A stretch of DNA of 10,909 bases from JAJFTV01 sp964426355 (GCA_964426355.1 CAYRRA010000153.1:1-10909); one strand, 5' to 3'. Counted from the stretch's first letter, positions 1 through 7,212 are shown. Translations and numbers: made by a program. The notes: generated by a model from the letters alone, not told the origin.

Positions 1-714
1 ACACCGTTTGAGGACAGTGGAGAGCTTGTGGTCGGATAAGGTCTTAACGGCTTTTTGTGTTTCAACGGATCCGGTCAACAGCCAACAGAGCAACACGCCC
101 AATGAAAAAATATCTGTGCGGCAGTCGGTTTGTGAGAAACCGTATTGTTCCGGCGCAGCGTAATGTTTTGTGCCAAAATAATGTGTATCCTCGCTTGCGG
201 CTTCATCGTATGTGCGCGACGTACCAAAATCAATCAATGTGACCCGCCCCTGTTCATCGACAACGATATTTTGCGGTTTAATATCTCGATGGATGACGGG
301 TGGCGTTTGCCCGTGCAGATACATAAGAATTTCACAAAGTTGAACGCCAATCCTGATGGATTCCTGCCTGTCAAGCGGTTTTTGGCGCGCCAGTTGGTCA
401 AGTGGCATGCCTTGGACAAACTCACGTACCACGCAAAGCATTTCATCGTTTTGATATTCGCTGATAAAGGCTGGTAGACCCGGGTGGTTCAGTTTTTTCA
501 GCAGATCGCTTTCGGTTGTATGAGAAAGAAGGGTTTTATCTCGATAACACTTGGCAATGTAATGGCAGCCGGTTTGTCGATCTTTAACAAGAAGAGTCTC
601 TCCCTGGGTGTTATATGCCAGGCATTCCACGGGTTCATAATCATTAAGGAAGTCCACGGGATATTGGCTGTCGTTGAAACCGGTTAAAAATTCCCGAATG
701 AATTCCGCGGTCAT
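1..714 (-). CDS. Hanks-type Ser/Thr protein kinase, C-terminus off the window
   Basis: The first 238 codons of a eukaryotic-like Ser/Thr kinase, read leftward from ATG at 714-712 and still open at base 1. Visible kinase landmarks are the ATP-anchoring Lys55 (in YIAKCY), a probable alpha-C Glu68, the catalytic loop HRDIKPQN (142-149, Asp144), the metal-binding DFG (162-164), the activation segment ending in APE (187-189), and the alpha-F region DIFSLG. All catalytic residues are present, so it should be active. The glycine-rich loop (about 33-44) is degenerate, with one clear Gly. There is no signal peptide or membrane segment in the visible part. The distal lobe and any sensor domain lie outside. 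The start overlaps the stop of the upstream HTH gene (ATGA), and the ribosome-binding site is weak, so translation is probably coupled. Substrate unknown. Confidence 0.93.
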   Translation of the reverse strand, partial: MTAEFIREFLTGFNDSQYPVDFLNDYEPVECLAYNTQGETLLVKDRQTGCHYIAKCYRDKTLLSHTTESDLLKKLNHPGLPAFISEYQNDEMLCVVREFVQGMPLDQLARQKPLDRQESIRIGVQLCEILMYLHGQTPPVIHRDIKPQNIVVDEQGRVTLIDFGTSRTYDEAASEDTHYFGTKHYAAPEQYGFSQTDCRTDIFSLGVLLCWLLTGSVETQKAVKTLSDHKLSTVLKRC

Positions 715-1163
715 GTTGTTTCACCGCCCAGCAAGGTTGCCCCCAGACCTTCCAGCACAGCCTGGGTTTCATAAATATCCTTCTTGTTGAGGATGCAATG
801 GATAATTGCCGCATCTCGTTTGATCTTTGGGTATAAAATGCTTTTTTGAGCAATCTGTAAAAGCTTTTGGGTTTCATCGAGATCCATTTGCAACCCAAAT
901 GCCAGTTGAATCACCTTATCCCGTGACGGTTTTCGTGTTCCATTAAAAAGCTGATGACCGTAAGTACGTTCAATTGCAGATTGTTTGATGACCTGCGCAG
1001 GTATTTTTCCTGTCTCTATACAGATATCGGTGATATAGGTATGAAATGCAGGGACTTCCAACGACTGTGCATTCAGTTCTATAAAATTTTCCAAATTGGG
1101 GGTTTTAAACAGGTTTTGAAGTAATCCGCTTGTTCTGTTCTTTTTGCTGTTTTGCTCTGTCAT
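711..1163 (-). CDS. XRE-like helix-turn-helix protein paired with the kinase
   Basis: A 150-residue cytoplasmic protein. Residues about 41-105 read as a helix-turn-helix fold of the XRE/lambda-repressor type: a helix at 41-51, then IPAQVIKQS (54-62), then the presumed recognition helix RTYGHQLFNGTR (66-77), then KPSRDKVIQLAFGL (78-91). The tail YPKIKRDAAIIHCIL (111-125) followed by a short helical repeat is, from memory, common to HTH proteins found beside kinases in anaerobic bacteria. The ATG is preceded by CAGGAA at a suitable distance. The stop overlaps the kinase start. It could bind DNA as a regulator or act as an adaptor or substrate of the kinase; the sequence does not decide. The first 40 residues are Asn/Ser/Lys-rich and probably flexible. 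Confidence 0.85.
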   Translation of the reverse strand: MTEQNSKKNRTSGLLQNLFKTPNLENFIELNAQSLEVPAFHTYITDICIETGKIPAQVIKQSAIERTYGHQLFNGTRKPSRDKVIQLAFGLQMDLDETQKLLQIAQKSILYPKIKRDAAIIHCILNKKDIYETQAVLEGLGATLLGGETT

Positions 1164-1396
1164 GTCGGTTGGTTCCTGGTAAGCGATAAACTATCTGGTT
1201 TTATTGATGTGGCGCTATTTACATCGACGCTGAAAAGAATAAGCCTTTCAGGAATCACAACTATTTTAATCCCATATGTGCGAATCCATTGATATTGACG
1301 CGAACCTATGGTTCAATCAACATCAGGTGTTTTTATCGCCAGTGAATAAACACAGCTTATTACAAGATCAGGATTATTTCTGCCAGCCTCATTATC
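1164..1396. other. Intergenic region upstream of the HTH-kinase pair
   Basis: This 233-bp spacer separates two minus-strand genes. It holds no convincing ORF and no intrinsic terminator with a T-tract for the FecR gene. On the minus strand AT-rich -10-like strings occur, for example TAAAAT, but none has a good -35 at 16-18 bp. The most distinct element is the inverted repeat at 1291-1324, listed separately. The length is enough for an independent promoter for the HTH-kinase genes, but read-through from the lipoprotein gene is also possible. Confidence 0.5.
1291..1324 (-). repeat. Two-part inverted repeat between FecR gene and HTH gene
   Basis: The plus strand reads GATATTGA, CGC, GAACC, TAT, GGTTC, AA, TCAACATC. 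The inner 5-bp arms pair perfectly around a 3-nt loop, and the outer 8-bp arms pair with one A-C mismatch. In RNA copied from the other strand that mismatch becomes a G-U wobble, so the minus-strand transcript would fold better. No T-tract follows, so it is not a standard terminator. It could be a leader structure or an operator for the HTH protein encoded about 130 bp downstream; both are guesses. Confidence 0.4.
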
Positions 1397-2557
1397 TTAT
1401 TGCCGCGTGTAAACCCATTTTACGCAAATACTTTCTCCGGTAAAGCCTGTTTCAGTAAACGTCATTGTGACGATATCAACGCCCGCGCTGCCCTGGTAGG
1501 TGTTCTCTGCCACTTTAGAGAAAACGCTCTGCTGGCTGCCGTCTGAAAGGATTGCCTGGTTTCCTTCAAAACGGATTTGCATTTGGTAGATTTCTCCCGA
1601 TGTTGGACCACTGCAATTATCCCAATATTCTGCTGTGAACGAATAATTGTGCGTGCCGCTGTTGGCTTGTTCTGCGCTGCTGGGCGGCGCATCGGGATCG
1701 ACCGTAATTGTGGGGCGCAAAGATGGGAGGGGTGTCAGTGTAGGGGTGGGAGATGTCGTAGGAAGTGGGGTGCTCGTTGGTTCAACCACTTCGGTAGCTG
1801 TGGGTGTTTTTGTGAACCGGGCAACCCTTGTCATGGTCTGAGCCTTGGCAACTTCTGTCTGGCGCATAAATTCAATGTCAATGTAAATTTTTTCCCAATC
1901 CGAATAAGCCTGAACCTCCAACCGCTGAACCTTTGCCGGTGTTTCGCATTTCTTTACAGTTGTTTCATCTTGTGAACTGGGAGATAGTTTAACGCCGGAA
2001 ATCAAGTGGCAACTCAGCGGGTCTTCGTGGGGGTCATAATTAATCTCGGCATTGACCTCTCCTTCGAAGCAGGTTACTGCTGCGGTGTTCAAAGAGGATA
2101 TGTACTGGACCGACATTTTGGAGCCGACCACGCTGCCGGTCATGATAGGCGTACGTACCTTAAAGCTGCCTTCACCCAATTCCTTGGTGACCCTGACGTA
2201 AACCAACCCATCGGCAAGATCAAACAGGGTGACCGGGTCTTTGCTGGAGTTTGAGAAAGTCACCAATGAAGCCTGCGTGTTTGGGGTTATACCCACCAGC
2301 GAGCCATCGTTAATCTCAAGATAGACCCAGGTATCGTCTCCTGTGCGGATGGTATCGCCAATGTCGATGGATGACCCGTACTCCAGTGGCTGCCAGGCTG
2401 TTTCGTTGTTTCGCAAAATCTCCGGCTGACCGTTGTAGGTCAACGCGGTCATTTGGCGGCTGATAGCTTCTGTTGGAGAGCCGCTGCAAGACGCGACGAT
2501 CAGGATGAAAAATGCTGAAAAACAAAGAATCATGAAAAGGGTGCTTTTCTTACGCAT
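1397..2557 (-). CDS. FecR-domain lipoprotein with Thr/Pro-rich linker
   Basis: A 386-residue envelope protein. The N-terminus has basic residues, a hydrophobic stretch (7-21) and a lipobox VASC with Cys24 as the likely lipidated residue. Residues about 58-175 match the FecR domain: GSSIDIGDTIRTG (61-73), then an acidic strand region, then VRTPIMTGSVVGSKMSV (134-150), the family's TP...GT-like signature. A Thr/Pro-rich linker (about 249-292) leads to a C-terminal beta-rich domain (about 300-386) with two cysteines (315, 378) that I do not recognise. Start choice is firm: GGGAGG lies just upstream of ATG. FecR domains outside the iron-signalling system are generally structural or carbohydrate/surface-associated, and no TonB or sigma factor gene is nearby, so a role in iron signalling is unlikely. 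It precedes the HTH-kinase pair on the same strand. Confidence 0.88.
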   Translation of the reverse strand: MRKKSTLFMILCFSAFFILIVASCSGSPTEAISRQMTALTYNGQPEILRNNETAWQPLEYGSSIDIGDTIRTGDDTWVYLEINDGSLVGITPNTQASLVTFSNSSKDPVTLFDLADGLVYVRVTKELGEGSFKVRTPIMTGSVVGSKMSVQYISSLNTAAVTCFEGEVNAEINYDPHEDPLSCHLISGVKLSPSSQDETTVKKCETPAKVQRLEVQAYSDWEKIYIDIEFMRQTEVAKAQTMTRVARFTKTPTATEVVEPTSTPLPTTSPTPTLTPLPSLRPTITVDPDAPPSSAEQANSGTHNYSFTAEYWDNCSGPTSGEIYQMQIRFEGNQAILSDGSQQSVFSKVAENTYQGSAGVDIVTMTFTETGFTGESICVKWVYTRQ

Positions 2558-2940
2558 TTAAACCTCCCAGAATTATGGTGATAGATTGTCTTTCGTCCAT
2601 AGTGGGGGTGATTGGGGTGTATGACAGGATTATTTCTGTAAATAGAACAATAATGTTTCTCACCCACACAAATCGGATATGTGTCGTATGATAATGATTT
2701 TTTGTAGCATCGTCAAGACGTGCGTGTGAACCGGTTGTGCTTGATTTTGCTGCTAAAAGCCTTTGGGGTATAATCGTTTTTGCAGGATATTACCGATAAT
2801 TTGAAGTTTTTGTCTTGGAAAAATGTTTCATTAATGGGGGTTTTCTCCTTTTTTTCGCCCCGGATTGAGATGGTTGTGTTTTGATAAAAGGCAAGGTTTG
2901 AGAAAAAGCACATCTTTTTTAATGGAACAGGAAATACCTT
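2558..2940. other. Divergent intergenic region between the FecR lipoprotein gene and the membrane-protein pair
   Basis: These 383 bp separate a minus-strand gene from a plus-strand gene, so both promoters should lie here. It is AT-rich with many T-runs. The best core element is a perfect TATAAT at 2769-2774 on the plus strand, with only a weak -35 (TTTGCT, 2746-2751, 17-bp spacer); it would give a leader of about 160 nt for the gene at 2941. A minus-strand frame of 66 codons at 2713-2913 has no ribosome-binding site or recognisable content and is not called. No terminator or RNA gene seen. Confidence 0.5.
2769..2774 (+). promoter_or_regulatory. Possible -10 element for the membrane-protein pair
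   Basis: A perfect TATAAT hexamer upstream of the plus-strand gene starting at 2941. The matching -35 is poor: TTTGCT at 17 bp, while a better TTGATT lies 22 bp away, too far. In AT-rich sequence a lone TATAAT can arise by chance, so this is tentative. Confidence 0.3.
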
Positions 2941-3405
2941 ATGCCTCTAAAAATAAACCAGTGGTTCAAGCTGGTTCATAAAATTTTCCAGATCCTTGTA
3001 CTGGCAGCCCTGACTTTCTGGGCGGTCCATCGCAGCGTTGTTTATTTTCAGTTTTCGCAGGCGGTATGGAATCAAAAAGGATTGAACCAGGACGCAGCAA
3101 CTGAATGGGAAAAACGTCTCTCAGCGCTTCGAGAGGATTTACCGGAGAGGGGGGTGATCGGCTATGTTTCAGAGCAAGATTACCCTGGCGTCTCCTTCAA
3201 TATCGTCGATCAAGATGAAGAGTTTGCCCTGACGCAATACGCGTTAGCGCCGCTCATTCTGGACAGAGGTAATCCACACCACGAGCTGGTGATTGGCAAT
3301 TTCAGCACAGAATACGATTATCAATTTGAAAAAGAATTGGGTTTACGCTTGCTGATGGGCTATGGCATGGGAATTTTTCTTTTCCAGGGGGAACCACAGC
3401 CGTGA
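2941..3405 (+). CDS. Small single-pass membrane protein paired with a glycosyltransferase
   Basis: A 154-residue protein with one N-terminal membrane segment (about 15-35) and a soluble remainder, probably outside the membrane. There is no cleavage site or lipobox, so the segment should stay as an anchor. The soluble part includes RGVIGYVSEQD (70-80), then QYALAPLILDRG and ELVIGNF. I know this pattern only from short uncharacterised proteins next to membrane glycosyltransferases. AGGA lies 8 nt upstream of ATG. Its stop overlaps the GTG start of the next gene (GTGA), so the two are likely co-translated and may form a complex. Molecular function unknown. Confidence 0.82.
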   Translation: MPLKINQWFKLVHKIFQILVLAALTFWAVHRSVVYFQFSQAVWNQKGLNQDAATEWEKRLSALREDLPERGVIGYVSEQDYPGVSFNIVDQDEEFALTQYALAPLILDRGNPHHELVIGNFSTEYDYQFEKELGLRLLMGYGMGIFLFQGEPQP

Positions 3406-4817
3406 GCGTCCTTAGTTTTGCGGTCATGCTGCCCCCCCTGTTAATCGGAATCGTCATTGTGCTGCTTCTATACCCTTATTCACTGCGTTCTCATCTTCTG
3501 TTGAAGGTGTTTCTTGGGATTGGGGTCGGCATGGGTCTTAGCTCGATCCTGTTCTTTGTATGGATTTTATTCTTCTCACCACATTTGCCCGGTTTTGTGC
3601 TCATAGAGTTTTTGATCCTGGCTTTTTTGCTGGCGGCGCTGCTGTACCGTTATAAAAAGATGCCTTGTGCAGTGATTCCTGAAATCCAGGGGCGATCACG
3701 CCCAATTTGGGCATCCTGGCTGTTGTTGGTTTTGTTCCTGGGCAGCTTTCTTTCCTGGGTGATTGCATTTCGCTCTTTTTCTTTTACGCAGCCGCATGGC
3801 ACGTTTGACGCGTATGCCATCTGGAACCTGCGCGCCCGTTTTATTTTTCGCGCGGGTGAAGATTGGCAAATTGGGCTTTCACCTGACTTAAACTGGAAAA
3901 ATCATGCCGATTATCCTATGCTGACCTCCGCTAATATCGCCCGGGCATGGGTCATCTTGAGGCAGGAAACCACCCGCGTTCCCATTGTGCTGTCAGGGTT
4001 GTTTACAACAGCTTTGCTCGGTCTCAGCCTGACCGCCTTGCATGCCCTTCGCGGCTGGGGACAGGCAGCTTTGGGCTCCATTTTGTTGCTGGCAATTCCC
4101 TGGATCACTTATTTCCCCCCGTCTCAGAACGCGGAAACGGTTGTGGCGTATTTTTACCTGGCTGTTTCCACCCTGCTGATGCTCTATGCATGGAGCCGTA
4201 GTGCAAATTTCTTGGTTCTTGCCGGTTTGATGGCAGGACTTTCCGCCTGGGTGAAAAATGAAGGACTGGTTTTCCTGGTCGCCGCTGCATTTGGTAGCCT
4301 GGCACTGGTATACGAGCATAAAAAAACATTGCGCGCCATGCTGGCTCGTTTTCTGCCTTTTCTCTATGGGGCGGTTCCACCGTTGGCAGTTGCACTGTTT
4401 TTTAAATTCAGGTTGACCCCTGCCAATGACCTCTTTGCCGGTCAAATCCTGCAAGATTTTTTGCTGCGCATTCTTGACCCAACCCGCTGGTCGACCATTT
4501 TATCGAGCCTGGGGGACCTGATTTGGCGCATGGGGGAATTTGGGTTCCCTCTTCTTCCAGGTATTTTGGTGATCCTGTTAATTTTTTTCCCGCGGCGTAT
4601 GTTGAATAGGAAAGGACTGCAAACCATCCTCCTTGTCCTGCTTCTGACCGCTTTTTGCTATTTTTTGGTTTACCTGGTCACGCCGCATCCGCTGGAATGG
4701 CATCTGCAGTATTCAGCCGATCGCTTGCTATTTCAGTTGTTACCCTCGTTCTGGCTGACGTTTTTTATCTTCATCCGGACACCGGAGGAAATCATCCAGC
4801 CTTATGATCAGGATTGA
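3402..4817 (+). CDS. Polytopic membrane glycosyltransferase-like protein (GT-C fold, PMT/ArnT-like)
   Basis: A 471-residue, very hydrophobic protein with roughly 10-12 membrane segments. Features of GT-C enzymes, which use lipid-phosphate sugar donors, are a first large outer loop with an acidic motif FDAYAIWNLRARF (135-147, Asp136 a candidate catalytic residue), the loop motif NHADYPML (167-174), the WVKNEG motif (283-288) and a late loop TPHPLEWHLQYSADR (427-441). Donor and acceptor cannot be read from the sequence; likely roles are modification of a cell-surface glycan or protein. It starts at GTG 3402, overlapping the preceding stop; no better ATG is near, and the first membrane helix begins at once. 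It converges on the DUF4332 gene with 77 bp between and no clear terminator there. Confidence 0.8.
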   Translation: MSVLSFAVMLPPLLIGIVIVLLLYPYSLRSHLLLKVFLGIGVGMGLSSILFFVWILFFSPHLPGFVLIEFLILAFLLAALLYRYKKMPCAVIPEIQGRSRPIWASWLLLVLFLGSFLSWVIAFRSFSFTQPHGTFDAYAIWNLRARFIFRAGEDWQIGLSPDLNWKNHADYPMLTSANIARAWVILRQETTRVPIVLSGLFTTALLGLSLTALHALRGWGQAALGSILLLAIPWITYFPPSQNAETVVAYFYLAVSTLLMLYAWSRSANFLVLAGLMAGLSAWVKNEGLVFLVAAAFGSLALVYEHKKTLRAMLARFLPFLYGAVPPLAVALFFKFRLTPANDLFAGQILQDFLLRILDPTRWSTILSSLGDLIWRMGEFGFPLLPGILVILLIFFPRRMLNRKGLQTILLVLLLTAFCYFLVYLVTPHPLEWHLQYSADRLLFQLLPSFWLTFFIFIRTPEEIIQPYDQD

Positions 4818-4894
4818 CTTCTGGTAGTGCGTGGTGGACCGAAAAATCTTTCCCCCAAACGCATCAAAGCCAGCTTTTCATCGTGAAGGACAAC

Positions 4895-5554
4895 TCAATC
4901 CACAAATCGGGCTGCGTAGATCAGGCGTTGGATATCACGGAGACCGATCTTTCCCTTGAAATATTTCCCGCCCACATTTACGTTTTCGATCTCTGCGGAC
5001 AATCTTTCGGCGTTTGCTAAAGACAGTTGCCTTGTGCTCGCGTACCCGGCTTCAATCAACATCCTGGCGGTCAACGGGCTCACCCACTGTACCCTGGCTA
5101 GAGCAGCCAGTTGAAGCAAATATTGAATCATCTCAAGATGCAAGCCGGTTTTGTCCGCCAGCGCCTTCTCGTTTTCTTCATTTCTCGCGGCTGCCAGCAA
5201 CTTGTGCGAATCTGTGATCCCATGTTGAGCCAGGCATTCAATCACATCATTGGGCACCCAGGTGATTTCCTTCATCTTGAAGGGTTTGAGAGCGTAGCTC
5301 TCGATCTCTCTGCGCAGCAGGATGAGATATTGCGGGTCAATACCGGTGGCTTGCGCTAAAGATTGCATTGTTTTATCCGTCTTCAACGTTTTCTGCAAAT
5401 CCATAAATGTACGGATACCCTGCTGCGCAATTTTTCCAAAATTTACTTCGAGACCTTCCAGCAAAGCAACCCGGCTTGGAATCAGGTCGGTCAAAGCGAT
5501 GCGCTGCTTTAATTCCTTAAGGCTTATTGTTTCGGGTTTTGCAAAATTGGACAT
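4895..5554 (-). CDS. DUF4332-type helix-hairpin-helix protein
   Basis: A 219-residue, all-helical cytoplasmic protein. Two similar halves can be seen. Each has a G-I-containing helix (QGIRTFMDL at about 44-52; QHGITDSHKL at about 114-123), followed by an A-x-x-T-G-[IL] turn (QATGI, DKTGL) and a helix. The second half ends with LAALARVQWVSPLTARMLIEAGY, close to the DUF4332 pattern in which a helix-hairpin-helix contains a G-V-G-P-like turn; here the turn is WVSP, which departs from the usual glycines, so DNA binding is uncertain. The start is set by GGAGGA (5561-5566), 7 nt before ATG at 5554; an earlier ATG in the same ribosome-binding region is out of frame. It lies 23 nt behind the AraC-GyrI gene and is likely last in that operon. 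Function unknown. Confidence 0.78.
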   Translation of the reverse strand: MSNFAKPETISLKELKQRIALTDLIPSRVALLEGLEVNFGKIAQQGIRTFMDLQKTLKTDKTMQSLAQATGIDPQYLILLRREIESYALKPFKMKEITWVPNDVIECLAQHGITDSHKLLAAARNEENEKALADKTGLHLEMIQYLLQLAALARVQWVSPLTARMLIEAGYASTRQLSLANAERLSAEIENVNVGGKYFKGKIGLRDIQRLIYAARFVD

Positions 5555-5577
5555 TCATTTTCCTCCAATGATATTCG

Positions 5578-6599
5578 CTACAGGCGGGCTGATGCTCGCT
5601 TCTTTACCGGGATGAGGATCGTCCTGAGGCAAGGGGCTGTTTTCTCCCAGGCAGGCGACAGGATGATCTCCAACTCCAGCGCGTTGATCATGCCCGCTTT
5701 TGGCNNNNNNNNNNNNNNNNNNNNNNNNNNNNNNNNNNNNNNNNNNNNNNNNNNNNNNNNNNNNNNNNNNNNNNNNNNNNNNNNNNNNNNNNNNNNNNNN
5801 NNNNGGCAGGCGACAGGATGATCTCCAACTCCAGCGCGTTGATCATGCCCGCTTTTGGCATCCAGGTGGAATAGAGATAACGCAAAGCTTGCGGGAGTTC
5901 TTTCTCCACCGTTGAAAAAACGACATAAAGCGCAGCCGGAAGGGATTGAACGACCAGGCTGGCAGGCGCGTTTTGTAGTGGTTTTCCTTCCTCTACGCCT
6001 ATGAAATAATAAAGACGGCTCCACTCGTGGTTGCAGCAGGTGTAAACCTCGATCAACTCTGTATTCGGTTGCTGCTGACACAATCTTTGCAGGTCCTCCA
6101 TGACCCGTTTTTGTTGTCTCAGCCGGGCGTCTGCACCCTGCTCCAGCGCGGTCATTAGCCCGCACAGGCGGGTTGTTTCTTTTTCTATCGTTTTGGGGGG
6201 CTGAAAGTTTTTTCTTTCGATGAACCTGAGATCAGCGATACTGAGTGCGGGCATCCATTCGTGGGGTGAAAGATTCTTTTCCCTGCGCCACTGGCTGGGC
6301 GGGACGCCGAACATCTTTCGGAAAACGCGCGAGAAGGTCTCCTGGTCGTTAAAACAATAATCCTGTGCGATATCGATGATGCGCCTGTCGCTCTGCACCA
6401 GGCACCTAGCGGCTTCTGATAACCTTCTGCGGATCAGGTAGTCATACGGCGTGTGATGGACTGCCTGGTTAAACCTGCGGATAAAATGAAAAAGAGAATA
6501 CCCCGCAGCCTCAGCGATTTGAGGCAAGCTGATATCTTCCTGCAGATGGTTTTCGATAAATTCAACAGCCTGATAGACCGGATTGATCTGATCTGACAT
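5578..6599 (-). CDS. AraC-family regulator with GyrI-like effector domain, interrupted by a spurious assembly gap
   Basis: An AraC/XylS-type transcription regulator. The N-terminal double helix-turn-helix occupies about 8-108, with ISLPQIAEAAGYSLFHFIR as the first HTH and RIIDIAQDYCFNDQETFSR as the second. Residues about 125-285 form a GyrI-like (effector-binding) domain, which binds small molecules. The printed sequence carries 100 Ns (5705-5804) flanked by identical 55-bp copies (5650-5704 and 5805-5859). As printed the frame is broken, because 1022 nt is not a multiple of 3. Deleting the Ns and one copy leaves 867 nt, exactly 289 codons, and the protein then continues through ELEIILSPAWEKTAPC to the canonical final strand RTILIPVKK. 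Its ATG overlaps the stop of the upstream gene (TGATG). The intact product would be 288 residues. Confidence 0.88.
5650..5859. other. Scaffold gap flanked by a 55-bp exact duplication
   Basis: A run of 100 Ns (5705-5804) lies between two identical 55-bp segments, 5650-5704 and 5805-5859. The identity ends exactly at the gap on the left copy and begins exactly after it on the right copy, as expected when two contigs that overlap by one k-mer (55 is a common assembler k) are scaffolded instead of merged. The 100-N length is a placeholder. A biological tandem duplication would not stop precisely at the gap edges. Confidence 0.92.
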
Positions 6600-7114
6600 C
6601 AGCCCAACGGCTTCCTGATGGGGGCGTAAACATCCAAAACCGATTCGTCCAGGCGATCCATTCCCTTAAATCGCTCAGTATAGTACTGGAAGTTATACGA
6701 ACCGTCACTTTGATACCCCGAGGTCAATAACCAATCCTGGATGATTTTTTCCCAATCCGTGGTGATTTCCTGCCCCTGGAACGTGAAGACAGCGTATTGG
6801 GTAGCGGGCAGATTTTTTATGGAAAGTTCCGCGGGCATGCATTTCAACTGTTCAGTGTCAAACTCTACTCCCACAAATACCTCAAACAGCCCTTTTTCGT
6901 TGGTTTCTTCACCTGCTATATGCACTTCATAGAAAGCGATTGCCTGCAGAAGCGCACTGACCGATTGGTTCTTGCCAAGAAACCCCATAAAGCGTTTCCA
7001 AAGCAATCCGATTTGGTTATCCTCGTCCCAACCGGCGTGAGTGTCGAACGGGTCGCCGTAAAAGGACATGCCGATCAGGGTGATGGGTGTGGTTTCAACA
7101 ATTTTTGGCTGCAC
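6599..7114 (-). CDS. Stand-alone GyrI-like effector-binding protein
   Basis: A 171-residue cytoplasmic protein matching the GyrI-like/AraC effector-binding fold through its whole length: an N-terminal strand (about 1-17), GLFEVFVGVEFD (75-86), LPATQYAVFTFQG (102-114), a helix TTDWEKIIQDWLL (117-129), and the closing YYTERF...ESVLDVYAPIRK. It carries no DNA-binding domain. The start is GTG at 7114, with GGAAG 6 nt upstream; an in-frame stop lies just before, so no earlier start is possible. Its stop shares one base with the AraC start (TGATG), which strongly suggests coupled expression. Related free-standing domains bind or hydrolyse hydrophobic and cationic small molecules; which one is unknown. 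Confidence 0.83.
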   Translation of the reverse strand: MQPKIVETTPITLIGMSFYGDPFDTHAGWDEDNQIGLLWKRFMGFLGKNQSVSALLQAIAFYEVHIAGEETNEKGLFEVFVGVEFDTEQLKCMPAELSIKNLPATQYAVFTFQGQEITTDWEKIIQDWLLTSGYQSDGSYNFQYYTERFKGMDRLDESVLDVYAPIRKPLG

Positions 7115-7212
7115 TTTTCACTTCCATTTTTTAAACAAGACCCGGATTTCTCATACCGTTTGATAAGGGAGTGGCAGGAAAAACCCTTGTTCTGCATTTA
7201 CGATAATATCAT

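Noticed and set aside
145..477. 110-codon plus-strand open frame
   Set aside because: Lies entirely antisense to the Ser/Thr kinase, whose motifs are unmistakable on the minus strand.
1577..1975. 132-codon plus-strand open frame rich in Cys and Gly
   Set aside because: Antisense to the FecR lipoprotein's linker and C-terminal domain; composition is an artefact of the Thr/Pro codons.
2676..2686. Shared 11-mer GATATGTGTCG with the spacer at about 9405-9415, considered as a dispersed repeat
   Set aside because: The identity does not extend and no terminal inverted repeats or target duplications accompany it; treated as chance.
2683..2702. Fur-box-like string GATAATGATT in the FecR/membrane-pair spacer
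   Set aside because: Only half a site matches; the remaining positions do not, and the region is AT-rich.
3993..4454. 153-codon minus-strand open frame
   Set aside because: Antisense to the glycosyltransferase-like gene; no start signal and no recognisable content.
5650..5859. A real tandem duplication or mobile element insertion inside the AraC gene
   Set aside because: The copies stop exactly at the N run and collapsing them restores the frame, which points to assembly overlap.
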